From Xylanibacter rarus (GTDB lineage: Bacteria > Bacteroidota > Bacteroidia > Bacteroidales > Bacteroidaceae), in assembly GCF_001275135.1 (NCBI RefSeq), contig NZ_LFQU01000017.1, positions 23,380 to 87,379 on the forward strand: DNA of 64,000 nt. Reading direction: 5' to 3'. Below, one piece after another: positions 1 to 9,585 of this stretch (position 1 is the stretch's first letter; the number at the start of each line of letters is the position of its first letter). The translations under genes and the position numbers were made by a program. Below the pieces are notes generated by a model. That model saw nothing but the letters and a program-made list of their open reading frames with translations. It had not been told where the DNA came from and ran no database searches.

Positions 1-1
1 T

Positions 2-418
2 GCCAAACACTTTACAAATCCTAACTTTCCGTATGACATAAACAGTAAGGATAAATTTGAAAACCTGTTGAGCGATACGTGTTGCGTAAATGCCATTGAC
101 ATGAGGCCTGTTGGCAACTGGAACAGGCTGGAGAGGTTTTTAAAGTCTCATCCTCAGATAAAGGCATATTTCCACGGAGACTGCAACTATAATGAATTCT
201 ATGACTGGAAGGGCACGGAGGGAAGCATATCCTTGCCTGTGTTCAGGGTTGACTCGCCGATGAAGGGAGAGTTGTCGGCAGACGATGAAAGCCTGCTTTC
301 ATATCAGGTGGTATGCATAGATACAGAAAGCAGGGTCATAACAGTGAGGGAATGTCTTTGGAACAAGAACGGTAAGACTTCTGTAAATTGGGGCAAGATG
401 AGGAGCATTTCATATTGA
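2..418 (+). CDS. Calcineurin-like metallophosphoesterase, C-terminal part only
   Basis: The frame is open from base 2, so only the last 138 or so residues are present and the start lies outside the window. The segment with HGDCNYNEFYDW followed by VFRVDSPMKGE, a run of DDE, and VRECLWN near the end resembles the C-terminal region of Bacteroidota calcineurin-like phosphoesterases, in which the last metal-binding motif is normally GHxH. Here the corresponding stretch reads HGDCN, so the second metal-binding histidine appears to be missing. That residue comparison is from memory of the family, not an alignment. The substrate cannot be told. A hairpin terminator follows 12 bases after the stop, so this is the last gene of its transcript. 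Confidence 0.55.
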   Translation, partial: AKHFTNPNFPYDINSKDKFENLLSDTCCVNAIDMRPVGNWNRLERFLKSHPQIKAYFHGDCNYNEFYDWKGTEGSISLPVFRVDSPMKGELSADDESLLSYQVVCIDTESRVITVRECLWNKNGKTSVNWGKMRSISY

Positions 419-429
419 TGGTGTCAGGT

Positions 430-455
430 AATGACCTTATGGTCATTTATTTTTG
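430..455 (+). terminator. Rho-independent terminator after the phosphoesterase
   Basis: A 7-bp stem AATGACC / GGTCATT with a TTAT loop (430-447) is followed by TATTTTT. It lies just downstream of the plus-strand gene. Confidence 0.65.
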
Positions 456-492
456 ATAAAAGCAGGTTTTAACCTATCATCCGCGTGAAAGA

Positions 493-1656
493 TTATTGTT
501 GCAGATATCTGCCGCTTCTGACAAAATCAACAAGCTGCTGTTCGTATTCTGCTTCGCCCTGAATGTAATATTTACGGCTTACACGCTGAAATTTCTCGTA
601 TATCTTTTCGGCCTTGCAGCTGTCTGCTTCGTGTATCATGGTGAGGGCGTATTGAACGCGCAGGGCTGAAGGACGGAAGACAGACTGCACTTGCAGGTAT
701 TTGCTGATTGACTTGTCCAGCAGCCTGTTGATGTCTTCAGGATAGTGGGGACGTATCAGCGTGAGGTAAATGCGTTCCAAGGTCAGTTCGTTGCGGTAGA
801 TAGTAACCATCCGGCTCATGTGCGGCTCGGCGCGCTGCATGATGGCGTTGGCCTTGCCGAAGTCCATGTGCAGCATGGCTAACGACAAGTCGGACGAAAG
901 TGCCATGACGTGTATGGGGTTGCTGAAGTTGATGTCGCGGTCGTCGCACATGTATGTCATGGCCTCAAGCCGTGATGTGTCGTTCTGCATAAGATATCCG
1001 ATGAGGCGCATGGAGCGCAGAAACACCATCGTGGAAAACTCGTCTTTGTGAAGATTGAGCATGTTGAGACCGTCGTTGGGCAGTCCGGCCAGCTTGTTCG
1101 GGATGCCGTTCATGACAATGAGATACAGTCCGGAGATGATGATGCACAACAGAAAGACCGTTGTGACGAGCGAATGATGTGTCGACGGCATGAACATAAT
1201 GACAGATGCAATCATCGTGAGCAGAAGGTTGGCCAATACGCCGCCAGCATTATATAGGGCTATGCCGAAGGGCGTGTCGCCGTTTTCGGGCGGCAGCATA
1301 AGACACTGACCTGCGGCTCCGGCCATGCTGAAGCGTGACAGACGGAAACGGCCGTCGCGACGGCTCAGGACAACGCCCATAATCATAAACGACAGAAACT
1401 TCCAGCCGCGCGCCATGGCAGCAAGCATGTGGCCTGCTTCGTGGATGACGATGTGTATGATGAAAGATAAGATGAAGAATATCGCTGCCAGGAGTATCGT
1501 GAGAAACACGTCGGCGGCTGATATGTCGGCATGAAGCGCAGGCTTGATGATTTTGCCTATGACGAAACCAACCCCGAAGCCTATGGCTATTCCGCCAATA
1601 AATAATGCTGCTATGCGTAATGTCTTGTGGAGAAATGTCTTTTTTATGTTTCCCAT
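493..1656 (-). CDS. M50-like membrane zinc metallopeptidase
   Basis: This is a 387-residue protein. The N-terminal half is hydrophobic, with likely membrane segments near residues 13-35, 48-72, 135-157 and 163-185. The second segment carries the zinc site HEAGH (H72-E73, H76). A second conserved element, NDG at about 194-196, matches the third metal ligand region (NxxPxxDG) of site-2-protease/M50 peptidases. The last 180 residues are soluble, helical and TPR-like, and could serve for docking. Membership in M50 follows from these motifs; a role in regulated intramembrane proteolysis or peptide processing is inference. No PDZ domain is visible. A -7 promoter element lies about 104 bp upstream. 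The gene is convergent with the phosphoesterase and stands alone. Confidence 0.7.
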   Translation of the reverse strand: MGNIKKTFLHKTLRIAALFIGGIAIGFGVGFVIGKIIKPALHADISAADVFLTILLAAIFFILSFIIHIVIHEAGHMLAAMARGWKFLSFMIMGVVLSRRDGRFRLSRFSMAGAAGQCLMLPPENGDTPFGIALYNAGGVLANLLLTMIASVIMFMPSTHHSLVTTVFLLCIIISGLYLIVMNGIPNKLAGLPNDGLNMLNLHKDEFSTMVFLRSMRLIGYLMQNDTSRLEAMTYMCDDRDINFSNPIHVMALSSDLSLAMLHMDFGKANAIMQRAEPHMSRMVTIYRNELTLERIYLTLIRPHYPEDINRLLDKSISKYLQVQSVFRPSALRVQYALTMIHEADSCKAEKIYEKFQRVSRKYYIQGEAEYEQQLVDFVRSGRYLQQ

Positions 1657-1759
1657 GTTTCAGTGTATATTCTTTTGTCTGACTTATTTCGTTCGCGGCT
1701 CTGTTGCAAAAGAGCCATTGTTTCAGTGATGCTGACGGCACCGGCATCTCATGATGCTG

Positions 1760-1767
1760 CAAAGATA
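1760..1767 (-). promoter_or_regulatory. Bacteroidota -7 element for the M50-like gene
   Basis: TATCTTTG on the minus strand (CAAAGATA on plus), about 95-100 bp upstream of the gene start. Confidence 0.5.
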
Positions 1768-1856
1768 GCGTAATAAATTTAAGAAATAAAACAGAAAACG
1801 AAACTTTTGTACAGCAGTAACAGAGATGTCATGTAAATAGGTCATTAAGCCACACA

Positions 1857-2007
1857 TCTCTTTTTCAATTTTGTGCATTAACGTTTTCAGCCCGTTTTAT
1901 TGTTTGCTTTTTCTTGACATAGCCCGCTATATCAAGAAAAATCTTACGAAAATCCGCTTAATGTAAAGTCCAAAATACAGACCGGATTATAATAAGCAAT
2001 TTGGATG
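1857..2007. repeat. Intergenic repeat pieces (family E)
   Basis: This gap between two minus-strand genes holds two stretches found elsewhere in the window. The first is the block around GTGCATTAACGTTTTCAGCC (about 1865-1896), recurring at about 14969-15000 and inverted near 59629-59700. The second is the block around ACAGACCGGATT (about 1976-2005), recurring near 15330-15370 and in looser form at 48690-48735. TTTTCTTGACATAGCCCGC (about 1910-1928) also recurs at 48633-48651. No coding sequence is seen. Confidence 0.6.
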
Positions 2008-2046
2008 AAAAATAGGGGCTGTGCCTATTTTGCGCACAACCCCTAT
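2008..2046 (-). terminator. Terminator of the large adhesin-like gene
   Basis: An ATAGGGG / CCCCTAT stem with an inner partial stem lies just after the stop codon of the minus-strand gene. On the minus strand it is followed by TTTT. Confidence 0.55.
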
Positions 2047-2066
2047 GAAAACTATTTGTGAAATTG

Positions 2067-5000
2067 TTATTTAACGACAAACTTCATTGTATTTACGTTA
2101 CCGTCGATGTAAACTTTAACGATGTAAACACCTGCCGGAACATTGCCGAGGCTGTAACTGCCTGGAGCAACCTCGGTGGCAGCGACTGCCATTCCGCCTG
2201 TTGAGAATACTTCGATGTAGTCGTATTCTCCGTTAACAGTAATAGAGCGTCCGTCAGCAGAGATGTTAAAGCCGCCATTCTCAACAGAAACAATGCCACT
2301 AGCGTCAACAGAGAAGTCGATAGTGCTCATTTCTGTCTTTCCTGAAGTGTAAGATGCTATCACGCCTGCAGTGTGATTGCCTGCACTAAGGTTTGTGAAC
2401 GTGTATGTAGTAGCATCTTGTTGAGCAACCTTATTGCCGTCAAGGTAAACCTCATATAAACCGTCTAAAGAAGGAGAACGCAGAGACGGAGATTTATAAC
2501 CTGTATTTCTGCTTATGTAAGCTGGTGCAGCCAATGCATCTGCGAGTCCGTAGCGTACATCATCAATACGGAATACGCGCTTCTGGTCAGATATGCAGCG
2601 TATTGCCACATACTTAGCTTCTTTAGGTATGTCATATGAATATTGCATCCAATAGCTCTGTGCCTCAGTTGCATCCTGTACCTTTACGAAGCTTTCCGGC
2701 TGCATGTCGGTTGTTGAATACAGAACCTCAAAGCTTTCAAGGTAGCTATATTCTGCGCTTGTAGCGTAGAATGTGAACTTGAAGTCTTCCTTGAAGTAGA
2801 GCTTAGGAGTTATCATCCAGTCGTCATTAGAGTTTCCATAAGAAGCCCATGCAGTCTGACATTTGCTTCCGTTGTATGGTGCAAGATAAGATATATCTGT
2901 AGATGAAGGCGTAGTAGCGCTTTGGTTGAAAACCATGTATGCCATAGGCTCAAATATACCCGGCCATTCATATCCCATGAGTCCGCCAGTCTCGCAACCA
3001 TCGCCGTCGATATACTGCCATCCGATAGCGCCCGGAGAGTTTATTGCGAAGTCTTCATGGCTTTCAAAGTCATCAAAGAACACGTTAGGATAATTCCACA
3101 TAAATATGCGCTCATTGCCGTTGGCACCCTCCTCAATTATCAGGTTGTAAGGCTTAACTCTATTTTCAGTGATGTTATATGCAAATTCGTAAGAGTCGTC
3201 AGTGCTTACATTTATCTTATCAGTATGCGTGTTGAAGCCGTCGAGGACGATGCTCATGTCATAGACGCTCTTCCATACATTCTCTATCACAACGACTCCT
3301 GCATCATCGGCTGTGCCTGTGTACAGGTGAATTCCGTCTGAAATAACGACATGTGCGCCGTAAGCCTCATTTTCAGGAGTATCTGTAGTTATACGGAATG
3401 TAATATCAGTGTTCATTTTATTTCCGATAGTGTCTGAAACAGACGCTGTTGCAAGATCGCCACCTGTGTATACCGCTTTTACCGCATAAGCGTAAACGCC
3501 TTGTTCCATGCTTTGCCAGTCTTTGTCTTCATAACTGCGTGCCTGCTGATTTTCAGAAAGCAGCTTCCAGTTTGCCTCGTTGGCAATGTCTGATGACTTC
3601 ATTCTGTAGACATTATAGCGTATGCGGCTCTGCGGAGTCTTCATCATTGGAGATTCATCAAGATTAGGCTGAACATCACAGTCTCTTGACTCAAGCTCAA
3701 CGTAAGTAGCGTTGTTGTCAGCGCTGTTTCTGTATACGAAACGTTTAGTATTGTTTGCAGCAGACTTGAATTCTGTAGAGTCTTCAGGCACTGTGAACGG
3801 AGCGGCTATAGGACGAATGAGGAAGTTGTTGTGGAATCTTTCGTCAGCCTGTCCTTCAAGATAAAGATACTCTCCCGTAGTATAATCAGCAGTGAAGCAG
3901 TTTACGCCTTCCACGAAAGGATACTTCTCTTTGTCTCCGGCACCGTCAATGCCGACAGTCATGCCAACGTAATTAGAGTTAGATATAGCCAGATAATAGC
4001 CGTTGGGGGCGTCTACTGGAGCTGGCAGTGTGTATGAGTTCCACTGTCCGTCTGTAGCCTGTACATAGGTGTTCTGGTAGAGCAACTTGTCGGTTGGCTC
4101 TCCGTTTTCGTCAAGATCGAAGATGCTCAGACGTACGCTGTACATACTAGAAGCTGAGTTAACAAAGAATTCTACTCCGTGTATGCTTGAAGGTTCGCGT
4201 TTTACAACACCGAACATCGAATTTTCTGTTGCAGTTCCAATTCCAACTGATGTGGTCAGGGTTCCGTCGTCAATGCGCTGCAATACTGCGTCGTTGGCAG
4301 GAGCGTTCCATGTTACATTAGCAGAGGTTCCGTCTTCAATGACAGTAACCTTGCCGGCTGGCTTCTGGTTGTCAAGAAGTGTTATTGTACCAAGGTCTGT
4401 GTCGCTTTCAACTCCAAAGTTCTTAGTTCCCTCGAGAAGCTTATTCTTTGTTATACTTACAGCGTAGTTATCGTCTTTGAATACGTCAGCAAAGCTGAAT
4501 GTTCCGTCTGTGGCTGTTTCTGTTTCTTTGTTGTCGTATCCGCTTAGAACAACCTTTGCACCTGCTACCGGTTCGCCTGCAACATCGACAACAATACCGC
4601 TGATCTTGTATGTAGGCCGTGCGGTCATTTCGATGTCGCATTGAGTAACATTGTGTTCGGTTACTGATGCCGATGCAGAAGCATTTTCATATCCTAGGGC
4701 CTGTACGTCTATGTCGTAGTTTCCTTCGGGGAGATACTCTAGACGGTATTTGCCTTCATTGTCTGTAACAGATTTAAATTCTCCGCCATTAGTGATGACT
4801 GTTGCTCCTGCTACGGGTTTGCCGTCACAGGTTATTATACCCTCAACATACCCTTCGTGGTCCTCACTTACCTGTATATTGCCGACACTCAGCTTATAGT
4901 TTGCGTAATATGTGCGGTATAAGAAACCGATGTTGTATTCTCCTGTAGCTTTAATCTCAGGAAGATTTGCACGCAGGCTTACAACCTGATCAGATACGAT

Positions 5001-6809
5001 TTCAAACTGGTTGATGCTGTCCTGTGAAGCTATGTCTGTTCCCTGTCCGAATGATACGGCCAGTGTCTCCATTACTTTATTGCTTCCTGGCAGTGCATCG
5101 AATGTAACCTTATATCTCTTGCCTGCTTCAAACTTTATGCGCGGTGATATCAGCCAGTCGGCAGCGACAACCTCATCATAATTATATGAACATGTTGCTC
5201 CTTTTAATGTGCCGAACATTCCGTCTGACCATGCCCATGTTTCATAATTGCCGTTAGCGTCTATAGTTGTCCATAGTTTGAACTCATCGAGATTGTTAAA
5301 TTCAAAGGTAATAGGGCTTGTGTATGCCGGTCCGAGGATAACTGTTTCTGATCTTACGCTGTCGCCGGTGGCGTTGTCTGTATGCGGAACTATTGCATAG
5401 GTGTATCTGCCCATTTCTGTCAGAGTTTCGTCTGTGAATGATGTTTCTTTTATTGCTGTAGCAACCTTTTCGCCTTCAAGACTGCTGTCCTTAAATCTGA
5501 TAACATCATAATTCAGAGTATTTACGTCGATGTATGAGCTCAGCTTGCCCTCTGTAGGCGCTGTCCATGACAGCTGTCCATTGTTGCCGTCTGCAATAAG
5601 CTTGATGTCGGTAACTCCCAGAGGATCTCCTTTTCCTACATATGAGCCAACGCTGGCTCTGTCTCCGCGGCCAATGCTGTTTCCGGGGACAATTCTGTAT
5701 GTGTAGTATCCGCGTTCTGTGATGTTGTTGTCGGTCCATGTCTGATGGCCGCCTATTGTCGGGTTGACTATAGAGTCTACTTTCACGCCGTCTCTCAGCA
5801 CAAGCACATAGCTAAGTTCCTCGAGTGTGCCTCCTCTGCCATATGTCTTTGACGGGTTGTCCCACTCAAGTGTTGCTGTGAGTGCACCATTTTGGCCTCT
5901 AGTGATGCTAAGATTTTGCACTTTTGCCGGAGCACTGGCTTCAGCAACTGTAAACGGTACGGATATGCCTTGAAGTGCAGCTTGAGCAGAATCCTGAAAC
6001 TTAGCAAATGGAGTTACATGAGCTGTCTTAGTGTCAATCATGACAGCATCATAAACCCATGATGATGTAGACCAATTATAAGTGCTGAATCTAAGATAAA
6101 GTTTTCCGCTGTCATTATCATAAAACAGACAGTCGCTTGTGTACATGAAAGCACCACCTGGATTATAGTCCAGTGTTCCTATATATTGGCATTCGCATGT
6201 ATGCTGATTAATCTTATATAAAGAACCCCAGTAGCTTACTCCGTACATTTCTCCGTCATAAGTGGCTGCCATCACGTGCATGTGCTCTTCCATGTCAGAT
6301 GCCTGCGCAGCAGAATTGATGACATCATAAGTGAATGTTCCTACATTTGTTATTGCTCCGGTTTCAAGGTCAACCTTAACAAGACCGTCTCCGCCGTTGA
6401 AACTGTTAAGGCCATACATCGTTCCACTTTGATAATCATACGAAAAGTTGCTGACAGCTTGCCCATTATCTACGCCTCCGTAGTCAGCAATCTGCCTTTG
6501 TGTCTTGCTCTCCATGTCGAAAGCCCAAAGTCCGTGCACCTTAATTCCACTATAAGTCTGCTCATACTCAAAATAATAATAGGTGTCGTCAACAATCTGT
6601 CCACCGCAGACTTTGTTGTATGTCATTGCTTGAAACAGACTTACATTCTTGATGGTGTCTCCAATTTCGAATGTGTAGATACCTTTACCATAGTCTTCTC
6701 TGTCAGACAATGCATAGGCGGTCTTGAAGTCAGAGGCAAAAGCCTGACATAAGACCCCGGATAACACGCAAAGCGATGTCACAAGATAATAATGTAATTT
6801 GCTTTTCAT
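2067..6809 (-). CDS. Large secreted modular adhesin-like protein with Por-type C-terminal domain
   Basis: This 1580-residue protein starts with a signal peptide (MKSKLHYYLV..., cleaved near residue 25). Residues about 30-290 look like a beta-propeller-type region with repeated YG.N and DLETG elements. Two fibronectin III-like domains follow (about 295-490). A cleaved-adhesin/choice-of-anchor-J type domain follows at about 498-645 (DWLISP motif), then two carboxypeptidase-regulatory-like domains (about 651-830, GKPVAGA and GEPVAGA motifs) and further Fn3-like segments. A second adhesin-type domain lies at about 1242-1420 (DDWMITPK). The end, GVYIVKVYIDG...MKFVVK, matches a type IX secretion sorting domain. 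It probably acts at the cell surface or outside the cell, in binding of host or dietary polymers; the ligand is unknown. It is divergent from the M6 protease unit, from which it is separated by two opposed promoters. Confidence 0.75.
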   Translation of the reverse strand: MKSKLHYYLVTSLCVLSGVLCQAFASDFKTAYALSDREDYGKGIYTFEIGDTIKNVSLFQAMTYNKVCGGQIVDDTYYYFEYEQTYSGIKVHGLWAFDMESKTQRQIADYGGVDNGQAVSNFSYDYQSGTMYGLNSFNGGDGLVKVDLETGAITNVGTFTYDVINSAAQASDMEEHMHVMAATYDGEMYGVSYWGSLYKINQHTCECQYIGTLDYNPGGAFMYTSDCLFYDNDSGKLYLRFSTYNWSTSSWVYDAVMIDTKTAHVTPFAKFQDSAQAALQGISVPFTVAEASAPAKVQNLSITRGQNGALTATLEWDNPSKTYGRGGTLEELSYVLVLRDGVKVDSIVNPTIGGHQTWTDNNITERGYYTYRIVPGNSIGRGDRASVGSYVGKGDPLGVTDIKLIADGNNGQLSWTAPTEGKLSSYIDVNTLNYDVIRFKDSSLEGEKVATAIKETSFTDETLTEMGRYTYAIVPHTDNATGDSVRSETVILGPAYTSPITFEFNNLDEFKLWTTIDANGNYETWAWSDGMFGTLKGATCSYNYDEVVAADWLISPRIKFEAGKRYKVTFDALPGSNKVMETLAVSFGQGTDIASQDSINQFEIVSDQVVSLRANLPEIKATGEYNIGFLYRTYYANYKLSVGNIQVSEDHEGYVEGIITCDGKPVAGATVITNGGEFKSVTDNEGKYRLEYLPEGNYDIDVQALGYENASASASVTEHNVTQCDIEMTARPTYKISGIVVDVAGEPVAGAKVVLSGYDNKETETATDGTFSFADVFKDDNYAVSITKNKLLEGTKNFGVESDTDLGTITLLDNQKPAGKVTVIEDGTSANVTWNAPANDAVLQRIDDGTLTTSVGIGTATENSMFGVVKREPSSIHGVEFFVNSASSMYSVRLSIFDLDENGEPTDKLLYQNTYVQATDGQWNSYTLPAPVDAPNGYYLAISNSNYVGMTVGIDGAGDKEKYPFVEGVNCFTADYTTGEYLYLEGQADERFHNNFLIRPIAAPFTVPEDSTEFKSAANNTKRFVYRNSADNNATYVELESRDCDVQPNLDESPMMKTPQSRIRYNVYRMKSSDIANEANWKLLSENQQARSYEDKDWQSMEQGVYAYAVKAVYTGGDLATASVSDTIGNKMNTDITFRITTDTPENEAYGAHVVISDGIHLYTGTADDAGVVVIENVWKSVYDMSIVLDGFNTHTDKINVSTDDSYEFAYNITENRVKPYNLIIEEGANGNERIFMWNYPNVFFDDFESHEDFAINSPGAIGWQYIDGDGCETGGLMGYEWPGIFEPMAYMVFNQSATTPSSTDISYLAPYNGSKCQTAWASYGNSNDDWMITPKLYFKEDFKFTFYATSAEYSYLESFEVLYSTTDMQPESFVKVQDATEAQSYWMQYSYDIPKEAKYVAIRCISDQKRVFRIDDVRYGLADALAAPAYISRNTGYKSPSLRSPSLDGLYEVYLDGNKVAQQDATTYTFTNLSAGNHTAGVIASYTSGKTEMSTIDFSVDASGIVSVENGGFNISADGRSITVNGEYDYIEVFSTGGMAVAATEVAPGSYSLGNVPAGVYIVKVYIDGNVNTMKFVVK

Positions 6810-6859
6810 GTGTTTAAAATTTAAATTAATACTATATCAGTTAACTGATTTTTTCAATA

Positions 6860-6867
6860 CAAAGATA
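6860..6867 (-). promoter_or_regulatory. -7 element for the adhesin-like gene
   Basis: TATCTTTG on the minus strand, about 51 bp upstream of the start codon. It is divergent from the M6 protease promoter 130 bp away. Confidence 0.6.
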
Positions 6868-6966
6868 AATAAAAACATTGTTTGTTGTAACAAAATGTAT
6901 AAAAAATGGCCGCTGTCAGTTTTTATCTATATACTTTTGAGCGTTATAGCTGAAAAATTGTGATAT

Positions 6967-7003
6967 TTTGCTATCATGAAGTCATCTTAAATTAGTAACT
7001 TTG
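6967..7003 (+). promoter_or_regulatory. Promoter of the M6 protease unit
   Basis: TTTG at 6967-6970 and TAACTTTG at 6996-7003 match the Bacteroidota -33/-7 pattern, though the 25-bp spacer is longer than the usual 19-21. The start codon is at 7034. Confidence 0.5.
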
Positions 7004-7033
7004 CAAACAGTTAAACGTTAAAAAAATAGAACT

Positions 7034-9574
7034 ATGAAAAGATTATTGCAATTTTTATTCTTTGCTTTCATCTATGTCATGACAGTGGAAGCAGTGCCGG
7101 CATATCGTGGTGCGATAAATGCTTTGCAGCCAGACGGAACAACCATCACTTTTTATATAAATGGTGATGAGCATTGGCATCAATGCATAAGCACTGACGG
7201 ATATCTGCTCAAGCAGGACGAAGACGGAGGATACAGGTATGCAAGCTTGACAGATAAAAATATGCTGACAATTCAGGACTCGCCTTTGGCGCATAATCCA
7301 AGTATGCGCTCTCTCGCTGAAATAAGATATGTAGGCAAGCTGAAAAAGGCAACAGAATTGATGAATAATATATCAAGGCCTGACAGAATAAATAAGGCAA
7401 TGAAGCAGAATGGCAGCAACTCTCGTTTTAAAGTGGGAAATTATCCTACTACAGGAGAGGGGCGTTGTCTTGTACTTTTGGTAGAATTTGCAGATAAGGA
7501 TTTTTCTCTTGACAAAGACTTTCATGACCGTATGCTCAATGAAAGCGGATTTAGCGACAATGGAGCTACAGGCTCTGCGAGAGACTATTACATTGCACAG
7601 TCAAGTGGGGTATTCGTACCACATTTTGATATCGTAGGTCCTATAAAACTATCGCACAATACGGCATATTATGGTAGTGACAGTTTTATGACAACTGATC
7701 AAAATGCAGGTCTTATGATAAAAGAGGCATGTCAGTTGGCAGACTCAGAATATGAAATAGACTTTTCGCAATATGATGGTGATGGTGACGGAAAGGTGGA
7801 CATGGTATATGTTATTTATGCAGGTTATGGACAGCATGCCGGCGGCGGCTCTAATACAATCTGGCCACATAAATATCTTTTGTCTGCATATAACATAAAT
7901 TTGAATCTAGATGGCAAGACGGTTGACACGTATGCCTGTTCGTCTGAACTTTTCGGCAACAGTGGTGTGCAGTCGTCAGGTATAGGCACAGTTTGTCATG
8001 AATTCAGCCATGTGCTGGGGCTTGCGGATCATTATAACACATTAGATGCCACGGATTATAAACTTGGTTCATATGATATAATGGAGTATGGCCCTTATAA
8101 TAATGACGGCAAGACGCCTCCGTCATATAATGCATTTGAACGTATGACTTTGGGCTGGCTGACTCCTGTAGAGTTGACTGAACCTACCGACAATGTTACG
8201 ATGGGGCATCTGGCAGAGACAAACTCTGCATATATACTTACGACAAGCAATGAAAATGAATTCTATCTTATGGAGAACCGTCAGCAGCAAGGCTGGGACA
8301 GATATATCCCGTCAGGAGGACTTATGATAACGCATGTTGACTATAATGAAAATGTATGGAATAACAATAGCGTTAACGACGACACATCACACCCGAGATT
8401 CCATTTAGTTCCTGCAGATAATCATCTTGCGTATAATGCGGTTGCCGGTGGTAATACTGAGGAAAAGGATTTGTATCCTATTTCGTCTAATAACAGTTTT
8501 ACGGACATTTCAACTCCGGCAGCACAGCCATACACGGGGGAAACTTTAGATAAATGGATTACAGACATAAGTGACGATAACGGGACTATTGTATTTAATT
8601 TCATGTCAAATCATCTTAAAACGCCAAAAAATATCAAGGCAGATGTAAATAGCAATGATAGTTTTACGGCATCTTGGGATATGGTTGAACATGCAAGCAG
8701 CTATGTGATCAACCTTTATAAGTTGGGATATAAATCAGAACAGAAGGTCGCTTTGCAGGAAGGTTTTTACATGATGACATCAGGAACTTCTGAATCAGCA
8801 AATTCTACAGATATAAGTGAAAGTATTGATGATTATGTAACTGAAAAAGGCTGGACAGGAAGTAAGGTTTATCAGGCAGGCGGCTGGTGTCAGATTGGAA
8901 ATGTTTCAGAAGGCGGTATGCTCACCACACCTGTGTTGAATCTTAAACGATATGATGGTAATTTCGCGGTGGCAGTAACGGTAAAGGCTGCTTCTGGTGA
9001 AACGCCTGTTTTCAGCGTCAGCGCAAATGGAATGAGCGGCAAGACAAGAATAAACAGCGTATGCCGTACATACTTGTTCCGTTTCAACAACGGTATTTCA
9101 AAAACACCTGTTACTTTTGCCACTAATTTAGGACGTGCCATAATAGATTCTATAACAATTGTAAGAGGTGAAGACGATGGATTGTTTGATGACGCCAAAG
9201 TGGTTGAGGTAAGCGGCGAACCTGAAGTAATTGAGGGTGAAGTTGAAGATACAGACTTCCTGCATACTGACACTGTTACAGTTGATGGCGTGAAAGAGCT
9301 TTATTATACGTTCAAGGATCTGGAGCAAAAATCATATTACGCGTTTGCTGTAAAAGCTGTAAGCAGTGATGCTGAATCGGCATTCTCTGAAGAAGTGGTT
9401 GTTTATACAGACGAGTCATCGGCTATAACGATGCCCGATAATGATAAATATGGTTTAGACAATGCACCTGTAAGTATTTTCACCATTGATGGAAGAAAGG
9501 TTGAAAATATGAACGTTCCAGGTATTTATATTATTAAGAAAGGAAATACTGTTAGAAAAATAGCGACATATTAA
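7034..9574 (+). CDS. Secreted M6-family metalloprotease with sorting domain
   Basis: This 846-residue protein starts with a signal peptide ending near VEA (residues 18-20). Residues 20-110 form a propeptide-like region. The M6 (immune inhibitor A-like) catalytic domain follows. It has the zinc motif HEFSHVLGLADHY at residues 322-334 (H322, E323, H326, D332), matching HExxHxxGxxD, and a Met-turn-like DIMEYG about 25 residues later. An Fn3-like domain follows near 535, then a beta-rich region, and a short C-terminal domain ending GIYIIKKGNTVRKIATY, typical of type IX secreted proteins. It is inferred to be an extracellular endopeptidase. The next gene starts 11 bp after its stop, so the two are surely co-transcribed. 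Confidence 0.85.
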   Translation: MKRLLQFLFFAFIYVMTVEAVPAYRGAINALQPDGTTITFYINGDEHWHQCISTDGYLLKQDEDGGYRYASLTDKNMLTIQDSPLAHNPSMRSLAEIRYVGKLKKATELMNNISRPDRINKAMKQNGSNSRFKVGNYPTTGEGRCLVLLVEFADKDFSLDKDFHDRMLNESGFSDNGATGSARDYYIAQSSGVFVPHFDIVGPIKLSHNTAYYGSDSFMTTDQNAGLMIKEACQLADSEYEIDFSQYDGDGDGKVDMVYVIYAGYGQHAGGGSNTIWPHKYLLSAYNINLNLDGKTVDTYACSSELFGNSGVQSSGIGTVCHEFSHVLGLADHYNTLDATDYKLGSYDIMEYGPYNNDGKTPPSYNAFERMTLGWLTPVELTEPTDNVTMGHLAETNSAYILTTSNENEFYLMENRQQQGWDRYIPSGGLMITHVDYNENVWNNNSVNDDTSHPRFHLVPADNHLAYNAVAGGNTEEKDLYPISSNNSFTDISTPAAQPYTGETLDKWITDISDDNGTIVFNFMSNHLKTPKNIKADVNSNDSFTASWDMVEHASSYVINLYKLGYKSEQKVALQEGFYMMTSGTSESANSTDISESIDDYVTEKGWTGSKVYQAGGWCQIGNVSEGGMLTTPVLNLKRYDGNFAVAVTVKAASGETPVFSVSANGMSGKTRINSVCRTYLFRFNNGISKTPVTFATNLGRAIIDSITIVRGEDDGLFDDAKVVEVSGEPEVIEGEVEDTDFLHTDTVTVDGVKELYYTFKDLEQKSYYAFAVKAVSSDAESAFSEEVVVYTDESSAITMPDNDKYGLDNAPVSIFTIDGRKVENMNVPGIYIIKKGNTVRKIATY

Positions 9575-9585
9575 CCCTAAATATT

